Origin: Duganella radicis
Lineage (GTDB): Bacteria > Pseudomonadota > Gammaproteobacteria > Burkholderiales > Burkholderiaceae_D
Direction: 5' to 3'
DNA length: 64,000 nt
Assembly (NCBI RefSeq): GCF_009720825.1
Contig: NZ_WNKY01000020.1
Span: 39,729-103,728, forward strand
Part shown: positions 18,488 to 25,941 of the stretch, one piece after another
Layout: each line of letters begins with the position of its first letter
Numbering within the stretch: the first letter of the stretch is position 1
Position numbers and translations under genes: made by a program
The notes under the pieces: model-generated
What the model was told of the DNA's origin: nothing
What the model saw: only the letters and a program-made list of their open reading frames with translations
The model's database searches: none

Positions 18488-19080
18488 CTAGGCCAGCAGC
18501 GCCCGGCCCGGCGCGCGCGCAGTCTCATCCAGCTTGAAGATGCTGACCGCGCCGGCCAGCCGGGCCGCCTGCTCCTGCATCGCCCCGGGCCGCGGCGGAT
18601 GCTGCTCACCACCTCCTCCATGGTGCTGCCGGCCTGCCCCACCAGCCGCGTGCCGGCTTCCACCTTGCCCACCGAATCGTCGATCAGCGCCTTGATTTCC
18701 TTGGCCGCGCCGGCCGAGCGCTGCGCCAGGCCGCGCACCTCCGACGCCACCACCGCGAAGCCGCGCCCCTGCTCGCCGACACGCGGTGGCTGTGATCGAC
18801 CAGGTCGCCCCCGGCCACGCATTCGGCCAACGTCACCGTCTCGTTGATGGGCCGGGTGATGCCGGCGGTCAGCCACCAGGCGAAGGCCACGCCAAACGCC
18901 ACCACCAGCAGCGCCAGCAACACCAGCTAGTTGCAGCATGCCCTCGTACACCTTGGACGAGGGCAGATAGACTTGCTCCAGCAGGCGTGTGGCCTCGGCG
19001 GCGTCGCCGGCCGCCTTGCCCTTCATCAGGCCGTCGCGCGAGGCCACATAAATCTTGCGGGTTTCCACCAGCTCGGCCAT
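18488..19080 (-). pseudogene. Decayed methyl-accepting chemotaxis protein
   Basis: Pieces of a receptor are readable in different frames. A sensor fragment (MAELVETRKIYVASRDGLMK) is followed in another frame by a membrane helix and HAMP start (LLALLVVAFGVAFAWWLTAG, then ITRPINETV). Most of the signalling hairpin is missing. The distal strand resumes with GRGFAVVASEVRGLAQRSA, and a further shift leads to a normal C-terminus (AVSIFKLDETARAP) ending at a TAG. At least two frameshifts and one deletion are needed. No starting Met with a plausible ribosome site precedes the sensor fragment. This is a relic, not an active receptor. Confidence 0.85.
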
Positions 19081-19245
19081 GAAGCAGCGGCAGGTCCATC
19101 ATGGCGCGGTGGATTCGGCCACGCCCTGCAATCGATAGATGATAGTAACGCGAACCTGCTGCCACCGGCACCTCTTCAACTGCTTGAAGTTTGAAATATA
19201 TTTTTAATTTGCATTCTAATCTGCAACAATAAAGGCACCAGCTTG

Positions 19246-19261
19246 TGTGAAAAGGTTTACA
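19246..19261. promoter_or_regulatory. Possible CRP-type site upstream of the Crp/Fnr-family gene
   Basis: TGTGA-N6-TTACA, one base away from the TGTGA-N6-TCACA consensus, about 92 bp before the start of the regulator gene. A second dyad, TTGCA-N8-TGCAA, lies at 19209-19226. Either could be an autoregulatory site. The match is short and untested. Confidence 0.3.
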
Positions 19262-19353
19262 CTTTCGGATTCGTTTTGTACGGCCGTTTACATAGCTGGA
19301 TTTAAAATACAACATTGTTTCTTCGGCCATCCGCACTCCTACACCACTGAGTC

Positions 19354-19971
19354 ATGAGCAACGCATTCCTAGAACACCGCGCCAAATACCGCGAAGCCGT
19401 GTCCCGCCGCTACGGCGTCACGCCCGAACTGTACGATGAAGCCTCGCGCCTGCTGGCGCCGCTGGCCACGCCTTTCAGCATGCGCAAGGGCGAGTACCTG
19501 CAACGCATCGGCACGCCGGCGCAATATGTGCACTGGCTGCACAGCGGCGTGGCGCGCACCGGCTTCATCACCGAGGCCGGCAACGAGGTGACCCTGCACT
19601 TCCAGACCGACGGCGAGCCGGTGGCCGCGCACGACGACCTGTTGCGTTCACGCGATGCGCATCCGGCGATGAACTTTGTGGTGGCGGAGACGGCGATCCA
19701 CGGCTATCGCCTGGACTGGTCGGAAGTGAGCGCGCTGTACCAAGCCAACAGCCATCTGCGCGACTACTATCTGGCGGCGGCGCAATGCAGCCTCATCGAC
19801 CAGAGCCGCCGCCTGTACCTGAACGCCTCGCCGGCCCAGGGCCGCCTGAACGCCTTCCGCCGCGAGTACCCGGGGCTGGAGCAGCGCATCTCGCAGAAGG
19901 TGGTGGCCTCCTTCCTCGGCATCACGCCGCAGTACATGTCGCAACTGCTGCGGCAGGATGGCAGCAAGTAA
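19354..19971 (+). CDS. Crp/Fnr-family transcriptional regulator
   Basis: A 205-residue protein. Residues about 30-125 form a cyclic-nucleotide-binding-type beta barrel (MRKGEYLQRIGTPAQYVHWL, then GVARTGFITEAGNEVTLHFQ). The C-terminal part has a degenerate helix-turn-helix region ending VASFLGITPQYMSQLLRQ, as in Crp relatives whose last helix pair reads LGITPQxLSRIR. There is no N-terminal Cys cluster of FNR, so it is not an iron-sulfur oxygen sensor. The ligand is unknown. It is a single gene followed by a strong terminator. Confidence 0.85.
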   Translation: MSNAFLEHRAKYREAVSRRYGVTPELYDEASRLLAPLATPFSMRKGEYLQRIGTPAQYVHWLHSGVARTGFITEAGNEVTLHFQTDGEPVAAHDDLLRSRDAHPAMNFVVAETAIHGYRLDWSEVSALYQANSHLRDYYLAAAQCSLIDQSRRLYLNASPAQGRLNAFRREYPGLEQRISQKVVASFLGITPQYMSQLLRQDGSK

Positions 19972-19976
19972 AACGA

Positions 19977-20004
19977 AAGACGCCCCTGGGGCGTCTTTTT
20001 TTTT
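19977..20004 (+). terminator. Rho-independent terminator after the Crp/Fnr-family gene
   Basis: An 8-bp perfect GC-rich stem, GACGCCCC then a one-base loop then GGGGCGTC, followed by a run of nine T. It starts 6 bp after the stop codon. Confidence 0.95.
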
Positions 20005-20012
20005 CGGCGCGA

Positions 20013-20210
20013 TCTAATCCGGTCTAATCGGCGCCACCTCAGTCTAAGCCAGACTAAAACGCCTCGGTCCCGGTCTAAAACGGGCGAAAAAACAGCTACG
20101 AAAGTCTAAAGCGGTCGCCATTTTCACGTCAAAAGTCTAAACCGCTCCAGCATTCCATTCACTGCGTGCATTTGTAGACTGGTTGCACAAGCTCGCTAAA
20201 TTCGATCTAA
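20013..20210. repeat. Phased array of TCTAA motifs
   Basis: TCTAA begins at 20013, 20023, 20043, 20074, 20105, 20136 and 20206, with a one-base variant (ACTAA) at 20053. Intervals are 10, 20, 10, 21, 31, 31 and 70 bp, all close to multiples of the helical turn. The fuller consensus is roughly RGTCTAAA. The copies at 20105 and 20136 lie in two related 31-bp units. The array sits between the terminator and the left direct repeat and continues just past it. It holds no open reading frame I would call. Confidence 0.65.
20151..20181 (+). repeat. Left copy of 31-bp direct repeat (candidate attachment or boundary site)
   Basis: A 31-bp sequence beginning CATTCCATTC and ending TTGTAGACTG. It is repeated in the same orientation at 24310-24340 with a single T/C difference at the 13th base. 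The flanking bases differ on both sides of the two copies. It marks the left end of the lower-G+C segment. Confidence 0.85.
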
Positions 20211-20584
20211 ACTTGCGGATATTGATGCTCAGGTAGCTCAGGCCCCTTGGCGATTACACACATTGGAATGGACGTGGAACGTGATAACCCCACTGCGGAC
20301 CTACGTCGAGCGCGGAATACGGACGCCGTTAAAAATTTTCGGCTCAACTCGGAATTGATGGAGATCGATCTGCACTACTTCCTCCCTTGCCCCCTGAAAC
20401 AGTTCGTTGGATGATCGACGAGACCGTCGAGCCATATAGTCAATCTGATGGGCCCTTTTTAGCAAACCCGCGAATTCTTGGCGGCACGGCAAGTGGACTA
20501 TTCAAGGGCGAACCAGCATGGCGGCAGCCGGTACCACGTTAGTGAGCCTCGCTTCAGCTCGCGCAAAACATAGAAGAATTCAGG
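20182..20584. other. About 400 bp without a supported gene, left end of the accessory segment
   Basis: Between the left direct repeat and the first island gene I see only short frames with no recognisable protein. The base composition already falls relative to the flanking chromosome. The stretch contains one more phased TCTAA (20206) and probably the promoter of the three-gene operon, but no convincing -35/-10 pair could be assigned by eye. Confidence 0.5.
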
Positions 20585-21304
20585 ATGACCATATCTGGCT
20601 TCATAAAAAAACAGAACGCCACCTTGCTTCAGGACTTCTCCAAGTCTGGGTATTGCGTGGTCGCCGTAGCTGCTTCAAAGCTCCCGGATATGCAACGCTT
20701 TGAAGATTGGGAATTGGAGAAGCTACCAGGCTGTCGAACTTCTAGCGCGCTGGTCATTAGAAAGCGCCCTACCTACGAAGCTGAGTGTTGGGTGCGTTGG
20801 GACTACCGTGGATATCGAAAAGCCTTTGCAGCGTACCTAGACGCCTTCTACCCTGAATTTTCAGATGTACTGAATCCATCGCTACATGTCGACCATCTTG
20901 AGCCCAGATTCCGCTTTCGAAAGGGCGACAATTACTTTGTGCGCCTCCACCTAGTATCGAGCAAGGTGAATTCCTCGTATGGTGCAGGTTTCGAACAAGG
21001 CTTCTATCAAACTGAGCGTTCCAAACCACTGGACGGTGTAGTTCATCTCTCGTGGTTAGGCTTTTGCAAAGCCAAAGGAACACTCCTACCCGGAAAGAAT
21101 TCCGGTACCCGCGCGTGGGAGCAATGGGCTAGGACAGAGGCGAAAATATTTTCCGAAGATTCCGGTGAGCTGGCTTCACATGCTTACGTTGGGCTGCTGA
21201 CTTTTCTTCAGCTTGGATACACACGCTACTATGCTGGAGAAGACAAGCAGCTTGATTATGAAGCGATATTCAAAGCCTACGATCGGGCACATCACGCATC
21301 TTAA
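20585..21304 (+). CDS. Unknown protein, first gene of three-gene island operon (possible HNH-like)
   Basis: A 239-residue protein I cannot assign to a family. No signal peptide or membrane helix is seen. The centre reads LHVDHLEPRFRF (about residues 100-111), then VRLHLVSSKVNSSYGAGFEQ. The DH-x-x-P-R spacing to an Asn-rich segment resembles the layout of HNH-type nucleases (H/D-H ... N), but the match is weak and could be chance. Codon use is less G+C-biased than in the flanking genes. The next gene follows after 18 bp. The start is uncertain: only CAGG lies immediately before the ATG. Confidence 0.6.
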   Translation: MTISGFIKKQNATLLQDFSKSGYCVVAVAASKLPDMQRFEDWELEKLPGCRTSSALVIRKRPTYEAECWVRWDYRGYRKAFAAYLDAFYPEFSDVLNPSLHVDHLEPRFRFRKGDNYFVRLHLVSSKVNSSYGAGFEQGFYQTERSKPLDGVVHLSWLGFCKAKGTLLPGKNSGTRAWEQWARTEAKIFSEDSGELASHAYVGLLTFLQLGYTRYYAGEDKQLDYEAIFKAYDRAHHAS

Positions 21305-21322
21305 AATTTAAGGAAATTTCGG

Positions 21323-22432
21323 ATGGATGACGACTTCTGGAAGCCTCGTGAAAATCTTAAGCAGCAATTTCACGAGCGCTTAAATGAAATGAGTGGGACC
21401 GATTTAGCAAAGGAGTGCATTGAAGCGTTCTTTGACTTGGAAGGTGCTAAGTCTTGGAGGCCGGACAAAGTTGCGTTAGGTGAAGTCGCCAAGGTAATTG
21501 ACCTGGGACTCGTCATATCAATTCTCAAGCAGACCAATCTTCAGAAGGACTACCAAGATCAGATCAATGAGTCGCTGAAAACAAAGGAAGATATACCGCG
21601 TGACTTGTGGAGCGAACTTCTAGTGGCTACTCTAATGAAGCATATGGAAGCATCAGTTCAGTTTGTTCCGCGAGGGGCATCTAAGACGGCCGACCTAAGC
21701 TGTAACTGGGATGGGCAGCCATGCTTTGATGTGGAAGTCACTCGGGGGAAAATGAAGGCATGGCATCAGGCTGTCCAGCAGGGCTTGAACGATTTTGTTG
21801 ACGCCTTAGCGCCAGGTGATGTTGATTGGCATATCGCATGTTTTGTAAGCGACGCCTCAGACAAGGAGATACTGACTAAGTGTTTTGCCGCAGCGGCAAG
21901 ACTGAAACCGGGAGAGCGGGCTGAGCAGGAAGGACTCTGGTCAGTAACGGCCATTCCTCTCGCAGACAGGGACAGTATTGTTGGCGGCCAGAGTTCCGGA
22001 CTCTATGCACCAACGTGGTGGCCACAACAGGAAGCTGGATTCTTCATAAACGGTTCTCTACTAAATGGGAAGGGCAATCCTGTAGTGGCACTTCGCTCCC
22101 TGGTTCCTTTGACCTCTTACATGAATCCCATAAAACGGAAGGCGGAGCATGGACAGCATACTGGCGGTCGTCCATATGTGATAGCGCTAGACGCCAGTGA
22201 GCTGCCGCGTGCTACCACACGACTCCCTGCGGATATCGAGTTGGACTTCCCGATTTGGACGCACGTCTCAGGAGTTTTGATTTTTAGCCCACTGTTCTAC
22301 ATAACATCACGAACAAAGGAGTTCAAATTTCGGTTGCTGGCCAACCCCCATGCCGAATGGCCAATGACAAAGGAGCTTCTTGAACTTAGCCTTGCCACGT
22401 CCCACGAGGTAAAGTTTGAAATCTGCGTTTAA
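21323..22432 (+). CDS. Unknown protein, second gene of island operon (PD-(D/E)XK-like)
   Basis: A 369-residue soluble protein. The middle contains WSELLVATLMKHMEASVQFV (from about residue 93), then a Lys-Thr-Ala-Asp-Leu, a short strand pair, and CFDVEVTRGKMKAW near 134-147. An acidic helix, a D on one strand and (V)EVT-x-GK on the next is the pattern of PD-(D/E)XK-fold nucleases such as restriction and repair enzymes. The remaining 220 residues match nothing I know. AAGGAAATTTC precedes the ATG. It has lower G+C than the core genes and is spaced 18 bp from both neighbours, so it should be co-transcribed. Confidence 0.65.
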   Translation: MDDDFWKPRENLKQQFHERLNEMSGTDLAKECIEAFFDLEGAKSWRPDKVALGEVAKVIDLGLVISILKQTNLQKDYQDQINESLKTKEDIPRDLWSELLVATLMKHMEASVQFVPRGASKTADLSCNWDGQPCFDVEVTRGKMKAWHQAVQQGLNDFVDALAPGDVDWHIACFVSDASDKEILTKCFAAAARLKPGERAEQEGLWSVTAIPLADRDSIVGGQSSGLYAPTWWPQQEAGFFINGSLLNGKGNPVVALRSLVPLTSYMNPIKRKAEHGQHTGGRPYVIALDASELPRATTRLPADIELDFPIWTHVSGVLIFSPLFYITSRTKEFKFRLLANPHAEWPMTKELLELSLATSHEVKFEICV

Positions 22433-22450
22433 GCCACATGAAAGCATCCC

Positions 22451-23650
22451 ATGCCGATTCAAGTGTATTTGGATAGTAGTGATTATTCAAAACTAACTGA
22501 TCCACGCGGAGTGTCGGACCAACTGCTGTCGATAAAGGAACGATTACTTTCTTGGTCAAAATCCGGAGAAGTGACTTTTCGCTTCTCTGCGGCTCACATT
22601 ATTGAGATGTCGCCTGTCGAATCGAAGGCAGAGCATGCAGCTGAGGCTCGCGCTGAATTCCTATCCGAACTCTGCGGATTGAACACACTCATCCCCTTCG
22701 ACGAGCTCACGCTCGCAGAGCTCAAGCGATACGCGTCAAATGAGCCAAATTTAAAGATCGACGCCTACTCAGACAAAGGTAACTGGTTTCCGTCGCTAGG
22801 CGAGGGCATCTTCTCCGTACTCGGGGAAGATCGACTTTCACCATCGAACTTCCTTCCAAAGCTGGAAGGACTGTCCAGAGACGCAAGAAGAAAAGCCGAG
22901 CGAGAAATCTTCAAGAATGGAAAGCTTCGGGAAGAAGCGAAGCGCAAAATTCTGGCCGAGGCCGATGACGCTATTCGGGCAATCTTGGCCCAGTTCCCGA
23001 TGCGCAAGCAAGATGCCGATGTGCTCGTGCGTTACATGGTTGGCGATGCCACGAAGGCAAAAGCTGACAACGCGTTCTATGCGAGCCTCCGCGATCCAAA
23101 TTGGATGATGCAGTGGTTCCGGAATCAGCGCGACCCTATGATGCCAATTATCGAATGGTTGCGGGCTCCTGCGAGGCGACTGCAGGCATCAATGGTAACG
23201 GCATCCAACGCATCTCAGCAATTGCGCAAAGTATACAAGGACAACGGCAGCAACTCGATCCCACCTGAACTCTCAGCAAAAGCTCGCGAAGAGATGAGGC
23301 TAAGATGGTTGCAGTCCATCAGTATCAGCATCATGGAGGCGAAGCAAGTAGCAGCTCCGCCGTTTGATCTCACGCGAATTCAAGATCTAGCGCCCGGCTT
23401 TTGCACCGGCATCTCGGTCTCAAACGATACCTTGTGGGCCTCGGCGTCTGAAAATCCACGTGAATCAATGCCCAGTGATTTTGTCGACGCCGTTCACTCA
23501 ATGTATGCGCCGTACGTTGACGTGTACCGAACTGACGCTTTCATGACGCCCCTGGTTTCGAAATACGTAAAATCCAGAGGCACTGTCGTTGTGGGGAAAA
23601 TCACGTCTCTGATAGAAACCATTGAATTCTGCTTACAAAGGCCCCGCTGA
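22451..23650 (+). CDS. Unknown protein, third gene of island operon (PIN-like)
   Basis: A 399-residue soluble protein. The N-terminus VYLDSSDYSKLTDP resembles the first strand and Asp of PIN-domain RNases (LDSSD-x-x-x-L). An acidic HIIEMSPVE follows at about residues 50-60, and the C-terminal region has FVDAVHSMYAPYVDVYRTDA then FMTPLV, the usual position of the last PIN acidic cluster and strand. The middle (about 120-290) is a charged helical insertion (ARRKAEREIFKNGKLREEAK). So a PIN-like nuclease with an insertion is possible, but by motif reading only. It ends the operon; no gene follows in the same direction. Confidence 0.65.
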   Translation: MPIQVYLDSSDYSKLTDPRGVSDQLLSIKERLLSWSKSGEVTFRFSAAHIIEMSPVESKAEHAAEARAEFLSELCGLNTLIPFDELTLAELKRYASNEPNLKIDAYSDKGNWFPSLGEGIFSVLGEDRLSPSNFLPKLEGLSRDARRKAEREIFKNGKLREEAKRKILAEADDAIRAILAQFPMRKQDADVLVRYMVGDATKAKADNAFYASLRDPNWMMQWFRNQRDPMMPIIEWLRAPARRLQASMVTASNASQQLRKVYKDNGSNSIPPELSAKAREEMRLRWLQSISISIMEAKQVAAPPFDLTRIQDLAPGFCTGISVSNDTLWASASENPRESMPSDFVDAVHSMYAPYVDVYRTDAFMTPLVSKYVKSRGTVVVGKITSLIETIEFCLQRPR

Positions 23651-23677
23651 CAGTGCAGCGCGCATTGGTACCGTGGG

Positions 23678-23695
23678 ATTTGATCACAATCAAAT
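23678..23695. promoter_or_regulatory. Perfect FNR-type dyad after the island operon
   Basis: ATTTGAT-CACA-ATCAAAT contains an exact TTGAT-N4-ATCAA, the FNR/ANR consensus, with 7-bp arms in total. It lies 28 bp after the third island gene, with no gene starting nearby in either direction. It may be a chance dyad or a short 3' hairpin rather than a working operator. Confidence 0.3.
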
Positions 23696-23830
23696 CTAAG
23701 ACTCTCCAAAGGCCTGCCCTTGTGAAAGCGAGGTCCCAATGGAAGATCCAAGCCTTAACGTGAAAGAAACCAGTTTGGGTCGAGCACTGCCCTGACCGTC
23801 GCCGACCATGTGTGATGTGATGTTGACCAA

Positions 23831-24138
23831 TCAGGCTGGGTTGGGGATAAAGCCGAATTGGGTCAGCGCCTTATCCAGCGCGGGGCGTTGCGTTGCACAG
23901 CGAGCGCCTCGTAGTCGGTACTGCTGTCACGGTAATGCTCGCGCCGCTTGAGCATGTAAAACACGGTGCGCAGCAGCTTGTGGGCGATGGCGATGATCGA
24001 GCGTTTGTGGCCGCGCCGGATGTTGAGCGCCTGGAACTTCGACTTGAACACCGATGACATCCTGCTGGCGGCGTGGGCAAATTCGCACAGCAGGCGGCCG
24101 ACGTAGGGGTTGCCTTTGCGGACCTTGCCTTTGCGCGA
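23831..24138 (-). pseudogene. C-terminal remnant of an IS110-family transposase
   Basis: Reading on the minus strand gives KGNPYVGRLLCEFAHAASRM, then FKSKFQALNIRRGHKRSIIA, YMLKRREHYRDSSTDYEAL and QRNAPRW, the conserved C-terminal part of IS110-type (DEDD) transposases. The frame then shifts by one base near 23885, after which DKALTQFGFIPNPA completes a normal IS110 ending with TGA at 23831-23833. The N-terminal DEDD domain is missing. It is therefore a truncated, frameshifted relic inside the accessory segment. Confidence 0.85.
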
Positions 24139-24139
24139 A

Positions 24140-24181
24140 GCCGTTTGCCTCGGCATACGCAGTCTGCGTGAGGCAAACGGC
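24140..24181. repeat. Inverted repeat at the broken 5' end of the IS110 remnant
   Basis: Two 12-bp arms, GCCGTTTGCCTC and its complement GAGGCAAACGGC, flank an inner palindrome (CGCAG-T-CTGCG). The transposase similarity stops exactly here. Beyond it, on the minus strand, a short unidentified coding-like fragment reads MVLTARELFWKGRVTEMYAV. The structure looks like a rearrangement junction or the end of another element. Confidence 0.55.
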
Positions 24182-24309
24182 ATACATCTCCGTCACGCGC
24201 CCCTTCCAAAATAACTCCCTCGCCGTCAGCACCATGGAACCTCCGACCATGAAAATCGAAGTGTCCGATAGTTCGTCATCCGTGGAAAGGTGGATGCGTT
24301 GGACGCTTA

Positions 24310-24340
24310 CATTCCATTCACCGCGTGCATTTGTAGACTG
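24310..24340 (+). repeat. Right copy of 31-bp direct repeat
   Basis: Same sequence and orientation as 20151-20181 except for C instead of T at the 13th base. It lies 65 bp before the DUF4351/Rpn-like gene. The lower-G+C segment with the three unknown genes and the IS110 relic lies exactly between the two copies. Confidence 0.85.
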
Positions 24341-24405
24341 ATATTAACCGCTGTGCTTTGCCTTTTGTCATAGGCTGCGGAACAGCTTGACGGCAGACTG
24401 GGCGG

Positions 24406-25395
24406 ATGCTGAATACCGCCCCGCACGCCCGTTATGATCTGCCATGGAAAGCTGCGCTGACGCATGCTTTCCGGCCCTTCATGGATTTCTATTTTTCCGA
24501 TTTCAGCGCCCGCATCGACTGGCGGCAGCGGCCACGCTTTCGCGACAAGGAGCTGGCCAGGCTTGGCCTCTGTGCCAGGCCGGACGTCATGGTGGCGGAC
24601 AAGCTGGCCGAGGTATGCCTGCGCGATGGCGGCGGGAGAAGGGTGCTGGTCCACATCGAAATCCAGGCGCAGCGCGATCCCAAGCTGGCGCGGCGCATGC
24701 GCGACTACAACGACCGCATCAGCGAAGCTTACGGCCTGCCGGTAATCAGTCTGGCGTTGCTGGCCGATGAACATCCCAACTGGCGGCCGCGCCGCTTCCG
24801 CCAGCTGTTACCAGGCACGGTAAAGGAGTTCACTTTCAGCATCGCCAAGCTGCTCGATTACGCGGCAGATATTCCTGCGCTGGAGGCTTCAAACAATCCG
24901 ATCGCCTGGGTCACGCTGGCTCACTGGCACACGCAGCAGGCTCATCATGATCCGGACAAACTCTACGCGGCCAAGATGCACTTGAATAGATTAGTGTTCC
25001 AGCACCGCTGGAACAGAACGCGCATAATCGCATTACTGACTATAGCCAATTGGATGATGACTTTGCCTGAGCCACATCATCAACGCTATCTGCGCGCCAT
25101 CGCCCGGTTGGAAAAGGAGGACGACATGAGACTGTACAATCAAGTGGAACAAACCTACATCGACAACGGCATCAGGATAGGCCTGGAACGAGGGCGGAAA
25201 GAAGGCCTTGAACAGGGTGTCGAACAGGGACGCAGGTTAGGCGCGGGCGCGCTGCTGGAGCGGCAGCTTGAGCAGCGTTTCGGCCCCTTGCCGCAAACCG
25301 CGCGCAGGAAGTTGGCCAAGGCCAGCGTGGAGCAACTGGAGAACTGGAGCGATGCGCTGGCGACGGCGCAATCGTTGAAGCAGGTGTGGGGATAG
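24406..25395 (+). CDS. Rpn/DUF4351-family putative nuclease
   Basis: A 329-residue protein. The N-terminal part has PDVMVADKLAEVCL followed by RRVLVHIEIQAQRDPKLARR, the D ... E-x-Q pattern of PD-(D/E)XK nucleases related to Rpn (recombination-promoting) proteins and their transposase-like kin. A repetitive acidic/basic hinge (RIGLERGRKEGLEQGVEQGR, about 253-272) leads to the C-terminal DUF4351 module (LERQLEQRFGPLPQTARRKL). Members are often scattered and variable, so it may itself be mobile. The start used follows a weak GGGCGG; a later start is possible. It sits directly outside the right direct repeat. Confidence 0.8.
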   Translation: MLNTAPHARYDLPWKAALTHAFRPFMDFYFSDFSARIDWRQRPRFRDKELARLGLCARPDVMVADKLAEVCLRDGGGRRVLVHIEIQAQRDPKLARRMRDYNDRISEAYGLPVISLALLADEHPNWRPRRFRQLLPGTVKEFTFSIAKLLDYAADIPALEASNNPIAWVTLAHWHTQQAHHDPDKLYAAKMHLNRLVFQHRWNRTRIIALLTIANWMMTLPEPHHQRYLRAIARLEKEDDMRLYNQVEQTYIDNGIRIGLERGRKEGLEQGVEQGRRLGAGALLERQLEQRFGPLPQTARRKLAKASVEQLENWSDALATAQSLKQVWG

Positions 25396-25431
25396 GCCGG
25401 CGGCGACGCGCTCGCGCCACCGGCCGCGGCT

Positions 25432-25797
25432 TTACTTCTTGATGCTCTTGATCTTGTTGTTCTCGTCGACGAACACCAGCTTCGGCACGTGGGTCTCGAC
25501 CGCTTCTTCGCTCATCGGGCCGTAGGTGCAGATGATCAGCAGGTCGCCCAGCTGCGCCTTGCGGGCGGCGGCGCCGTTCAGCGAGATTTCGCCGCTGCCG
25601 CGCTTGCCGGCGATGGCGTAGGTGGCGAAACGCTCGCCGTTGTTCACGTTATACAGTTCGATGTATTCGTTGACCTTGATATCCGCAGCTTCCAGCAGGT
25701 CCACGTCGATACCGCAGGAACCTTCGTAGTTCAGGTCGGCCTGCGTCACCGTCACGCGGTGCAGCTTGGAACGCAGCATCATTCGTTGCATAGACAT
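25432..25797 (-). CDS. panD: Aspartate 1-decarboxylase (pyruvoyl enzyme)
   Basis: A 121-residue pro-enzyme making beta-alanine for pantothenate. The self-cleavage site is Gly-Ser in NYEGSCGIDVDLLEAADI, with the N-terminal MQRMMLRSKLHRV and later YAIAGKRGSGEISLNGAAAR and IICTYGPM all typical. I start at MSMQRMM, which is preceded by GAGGGAATAAG; longer frames lack such a site. It is a single gene, convergent with the Rpn-like gene and divergent from the diguanylate cyclase. Confidence 0.97.
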   Translation of the reverse strand: MSMQRMMLRSKLHRVTVTQADLNYEGSCGIDVDLLEAADIKVNEYIELYNVNNGERFATYAIAGKRGSGEISLNGAAARKAQLGDLLIICTYGPMSEEAVETHVPKLVFVDENNKIKSIKK

Positions 25798-25941
25798 CTT
25801 ATTCCCTCGATAGTAATCATTCAAACTTTGCATCCTGTCCACGCACACGGCAGCGACGCGAGGCGGGCATTGTATCATCAGCCACCCGCTGGGGCTGGCT
25901 TTGTGGCATATTGCCTCTAGTAAAAGTCTTCAACTATTTTC

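Noticed and set aside
20013..20210. The TCTAA array as a CRISPR
   Set aside because: The conserved part is only about 8 bp, spacing is irregular and no cas gene is near.
20301..20492. A 63-codon minus-strand frame inside the island's left end
   Set aside because: No similarity to a known protein, no ribosome site and no consistent codon use.
20518..20703. A 61-codon plus-strand frame overlapping the first island gene
   Set aside because: It is in a different frame from the clearly longer first island gene and has no family resemblance.
20151..24340. The island as a prophage remnant
   Set aside because: There are no phage structural, lysis or integrase genes in the segment.
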